From contig NZ_QQNH01000002.1 in NCBI RefSeq assembly GCF_003345525.1, forward strand, positions 218,374 through 282,373: a DNA stretch of 64,000 bases. The letters are read 5' to 3'. Source of the stretch: Pelagibacterium lacus. GTDB taxonomy: Bacteria; Pseudomonadota; Alphaproteobacteria; Rhizobiales; Devosiaceae. Position 1 is the stretch's first letter, and every line of letters starts with the position of its first letter. Under the pieces are notes generated by a model. The model saw only the letters and a list, made by a program, of their open reading frames with translations. It was not told the origin of the DNA and did not search any database. Position numbers and translations under genes: made by a program. Below are positions 61,702-64,000 of the stretch, in pieces.

Positions 61702-62097
61702 ATGACCACCAATTACCATCGGACCTTCATCACCGTTTCGCCCGACAGCACCGCCGAGGCAGGCCGGGTGCCGCCCCGGGAGGGCAGCATCGCGCAGCTG
61801 CAATATGCGCTGCTGGCCGCGCAGCCCTATCAACTGACCAGCGACGACCTGCTGTTCGCCGTCCATGCCAGGCGCCGGGCTATCCCGGAATCCGAGTGGC
61901 CGGAGGCGCGGGCCGCGTTCTTTTCCAGGCCGCAGGCGTGCCTGCGCGCCTCGCCGCTGGTCAAGCAGTTCGGCTGGGGACTGCACCACGACGCAGAGGG
62001 CCGCGTGGCGCTCCATGGGGTCGAGACGGAACGCTACCGCGCGTTGAGCGCCGACTCCGACATCACCTGCCTGCGGGGCATGCGCTCCAAACGGTGA
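61702..62097 (+). CDS. DUF6157-like protein
   Basis: A 131-residue protein. TFITVSPDSTAE near the start, REGSIAQLQYALLAAQPYQLTSDDLLFAVHA and FFSRPQACLRASPLVKQFGWGLHHD are the pattern I associate with DUF6157. Function unknown. It follows the deacetylase by 17 bp. Confidence 0.7.
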   Translation: MTTNYHRTFITVSPDSTAEAGRVPPREGSIAQLQYALLAAQPYQLTSDDLLFAVHARRRAIPESEWPEARAAFFSRPQACLRASPLVKQFGWGLHHDAEGRVALHGVETERYRALSADSDITCLRGMRSKR

Positions 62098-62116
62098 GGG
62101 CGCGCCGCGGCAGCAG

Positions 62117-62875
62117 TCAGCCCTGGCCCGCCGTCGCGGCGAACAATGCGATGGCGGCGGCGTTGGAGACGTTGAGCGACTTGATCGGGCCGGGCATGTC
62201 GAGGCGGACCATTTCGTCGCAGAGCGAGCGCGTCTTCTGGCGCAATCCCTTGCCCTCGGCGCCGAGCACGATGGCCAGCTTCTGGCCGGAGGGGCGGGGC
62301 TTCAAAAGGCCGTCCGCCTCGGAATCGAAGCCGAGGCAGGTGAGGCCCTGGGCCTTGAGCGTCTCAAGGGTTTCGCCGAGATTGCGCACTTCCACCAGCG
62401 GGATCATGTCGAGGGCGCCCGAGGCGGATTTGGCGAGGACGCCGGTCTCGCGCGGGGCGTAGCGCGCCGTGGTGATCACCGCATCGGCGCCGAAAGCGCA
62501 GGCGGTGCGCAGGATGGCGCCGACATTGTGCGGGTCGGTCACCTGGTCGAGCACGATGACGAGGTCCAGCCGGTCGAGGGCATCGAGGCGCCAGCGATCG
62601 ACCGGATCGACCTCGAGCGCCACGCCCTGGTGCACCGCATCGGCGCCGAGGATCGCGTCGAGCTCGCGGGGCGTCTTGTCCTCGAGGGGCAGGTCGGGCA
62701 GGGCGCCGCCTTCGAGCAGCCGGTTGAGGCCGTTGGGCGTGGCCAGCAGCCGGCGCTTCTTGCGCTGGGGATTGTCCAGCGCCGCCCGCACGGTATGCAG
62801 GCCATAGAGATAGACCGGCCCGTCATCGGGGTTGGCCTGCGGGCGTTTTTTGGGCGGAAACTTGTTCTTGCTCAT
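62117..62875 (-). CDS. rlmB: 23S rRNA (guanosine-2'-O-)-methyltransferase, RlmB/TrmH family
   Basis: A 252-residue SPOUT methyltransferase. The N-terminal substrate-binding part YLYGLHTVRAAL and the SPOUT motifs DQVTDPHNVGAILRTACAFG, VLGAEGKGLR and LNVSNAAAIALF are present. It methylates G2251 in E. coli. ATG at 62875. tRNA-Tyr follows on the other strand. Confidence 0.92.
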   Translation of the reverse strand: MSKNKFPPKKRPQANPDDGPVYLYGLHTVRAALDNPQRKKRRLLATPNGLNRLLEGGALPDLPLEDKTPRELDAILGADAVHQGVALEVDPVDRWRLDALDRLDLVIVLDQVTDPHNVGAILRTACAFGADAVITTARYAPRETGVLAKSASGALDMIPLVEVRNLGETLETLKAQGLTCLGFDSEADGLLKPRPSGQKLAIVLGAEGKGLRQKTRSLCDEMVRLDMPGPIKSLNVSNAAAIALFAATAGQG

Positions 62876-63055
62876 GGCCAATGCCCTACCGCGTCCGGCA
62901 AACCCGGGCAAGCGGCAAGCCGATCTGGGAAATCATTGCAAATTCCTCGTCATGGCAGTTGACACGGGGAGGCCTGACCAGCATAAACCGGCCCGTGATG
63001 GTGCTCGGCAACGGGCGGCGTCGCAAATGCCTCGCTTCGCCGATGTCACGATTGG

Positions 63056-63140
63056 GGAGGGGTGGGAGAGTGGTTAAATCCATCAGACTGTAAATCTGAC
63101 CGCTTAGCGTACGCTGGTTCGAATCCAGCCCCCTCCACCA
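63056..63140 (+). tRNA. tRNA-Tyr (GUA)
   Basis: An 85-nt class II tRNA with CCA. The acceptor GGAGGGG pairs with CCCCTCC, the anticodon GTA is at 63090-63092, and there is a long variable arm. Confidence 0.97.
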
Positions 63141-63194
63141 AAATCGTGCTTGCCCCCGGGCCCATCAGCGGAGACTATGGCCACCACCCTTCGA

Positions 63195-63268
63195 GCGGGT
63201 GTAGCTCAATGGTAGAGCAGAAGCCTTCCAAGCTTACGACGAGGGTTCGATTCCCTTCACCCGCTCCA
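63195..63268 (+). tRNA. tRNA-Gly (UCC)
   Basis: A 74-nt gene with CCA. The acceptor GCGGGTG pairs with CACCCGC, and the anticodon TCC is at 63227-63229. It is 136 bp before the second integrase and a probable integration target. Confidence 0.97.
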
Positions 63269-63404
63269 TTTTCCCCTCCTCACGAAATCGCTATGCTGCT
63301 GTAAGGCCTGTGAAATCGGCGCAAGTCGGACGGAAGGCCTTGTCGGCTGCTGAAAACCGTGACACAATTTGACCCGATAACGTGGTACACCGGAGCGAAT
63401 TGAC

Positions 63405-64000
63405 ATGCCCAGAGGGTCTCAGCTTGACCGTTTTCTGCAGCGTCGCGGTGATCGCTGGCAGTATGTTCGGCGTGTCCCGGCCATGGTCGCCGACCAGGAC
63501 AAGCGGGCGCCGGTCATCCGCAGTTCACTCAGAACCCACGACCTCGCTGTGGCTCGTGTTATGCGAGATGCGCTGGAGAAAGCCGATAACGATCTCTGGG
63601 CGTCATTCTTGTGCGACGAGGAGGAATCGGTGGCGCTGAAGCGCCACAAGGCAGCAGTGCGTCGGGCGGCGGCACTGGGATTCACTTACCGACCCGCCGC
63701 TGAACTCGAAGCCAAGGCGAGTTGGCGCGAGATGGCTGAAAGGATGGAAGCCATCTTTGATTCTCGAACGGCCCATGCGACCGAAGCAGTTGTTCTGGGG
63801 GCGGAGCCAGCGGCCTCCGTGCCGATCAGCCAGGCACTCAAGGTCTACATCGAGGATATCGCGTCGTCTCAACTGGTGACCAAATCGCCGCAACAACGGC
63901 GTAAATGGCGGGTCATCCCCGAGCGGGCCGTCCGCAATTTCATCGAGATCGTTGGCGACAAGTCGATCGTCGATATTACTCGGGACGACGCACATAAATT
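63405..64000 (+). CDS. Second tyrosine-type integrase, N-terminal part (runs off window)
   Basis: From ATG at 63405, 198 codons are open to the window end. The start (FLQRRGDRWQYVRRVPAMV, RSSLRTHDLAVARVMRDALE) is a DUF6538-like N-terminal domain of phage or island integrases, and SQALKVYIEDIASSQL to VGDKSIVDITRDDAHK is the core-binding domain. The catalytic domain lies outside. It sits right after tRNA-Gly. Confidence 0.8.
   Translation, partial: MPRGSQLDRFLQRRGDRWQYVRRVPAMVADQDKRAPVIRSSLRTHDLAVARVMRDALEKADNDLWASFLCDEEESVALKRHKAAVRRAAALGFTYRPAAELEAKASWREMAERMEAIFDSRTAHATEAVVLGAEPAASVPISQALKVYIEDIASSQLVTKSPQQRRKWRVIPERAVRNFIEIVGDKSIVDITRDDAHK

Overview
The window is high-GC alphaproteobacterial chromosome, most likely order Hyphomicrobiales (Rhizobiales) and Devosiaceae-like. 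Evidence for this is the F1-ATPase inhibitor zeta subunit (DUF1476) beside purC, a DUF3126 gene, a BTLCP-type peptidase, an NdufS6-like zinc-finger protein, DUF2336 and PAS_5 proteins, a tripartite tricarboxylate (Tct) transporter, and palindromic mosaic intergenic repeats of the rhizobial kind. The genus is an inference; no rRNA is present.

Layout. 1-13500 is housekeeping: purC (cut by the window edge), zeta subunit, a small serine hydrolase, an ArsR/SRPBCC pair, an AlkD-like protein, purB, rpe, a CcdA-like thiol transporter, radC-map, sfsA, a cinA-like gene coupled to gpt, tRNA-Leu, a lipoprotein and an EF-hand protein. 13850-20450 is a carboxylate uptake locus: TctC-TctB-TctA downstream of a DctB/DctD-like two-component pair. 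20500-28700 carries a TraB/GumN protein, gluconokinase and 6-phosphogluconate dehydrogenase, an MFS transporter, an FAD monooxygenase with a zinc-finger partner, an alpha/beta hydrolase, cysE and DUF3126. 28700-43400 is envelope and core metabolism: BTLCP peptidase, SleB-like hydrolase, CPBP protease, PilZ and PAS proteins, rhomboid, hisI, folE, an Fe-S scaffold, yidD, thrS, a nitroreductase, a lytic transglycosylase, DUF2336 and NAD kinase.

43511-57923 is a 14.4-kb integrated phage-derived element. It lies between the 3' half of tRNA-Thr(UGU) and a 49-bp near-copy of that half, with a tyrosine integrase beside the right end. It carries an early leftward operon (HTH, small proteins, a winged-helix putative replication initiator), an HK97-type major capsid gene preceded by a MerR-like gene, a tail module (chaperone-like, HK97 gp10-like, tape measure, distal protein), and accessory genes. 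No terminase, portal, prohead protease, major tail or lysis gene is visible, so it is either a decayed prophage or a satellite-like element. Its most striking feature is four dyad-symmetric repeats inside the putative initiator gene, the arrangement of the phage lambda O gene and origin. Repeated decamers near both ends and before the integrase look like arm-type integrase sites. Two identical promoter-like blocks precede its early genes.

57924-59100 is an accessory strip with an orphan gene and a frameshifted XRE regulator. Then come frmA, a UPF0178 gene, a polysaccharide deacetylase, a small DUF6157-like gene, an rRNA 2'-O-methyltransferase, tRNA-Tyr and tRNA-Gly. Immediately after tRNA-Gly an N-terminal part of a second integrase runs off the window, which suggests another island starts there.

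Several intergenic spaces hold repeats: a 150-bp inverted-repeat family (three full copies and one half copy) and three RIME-like palindromes. One repeat block is flanked by a 23-bp duplication that includes the end of the upstream gene.
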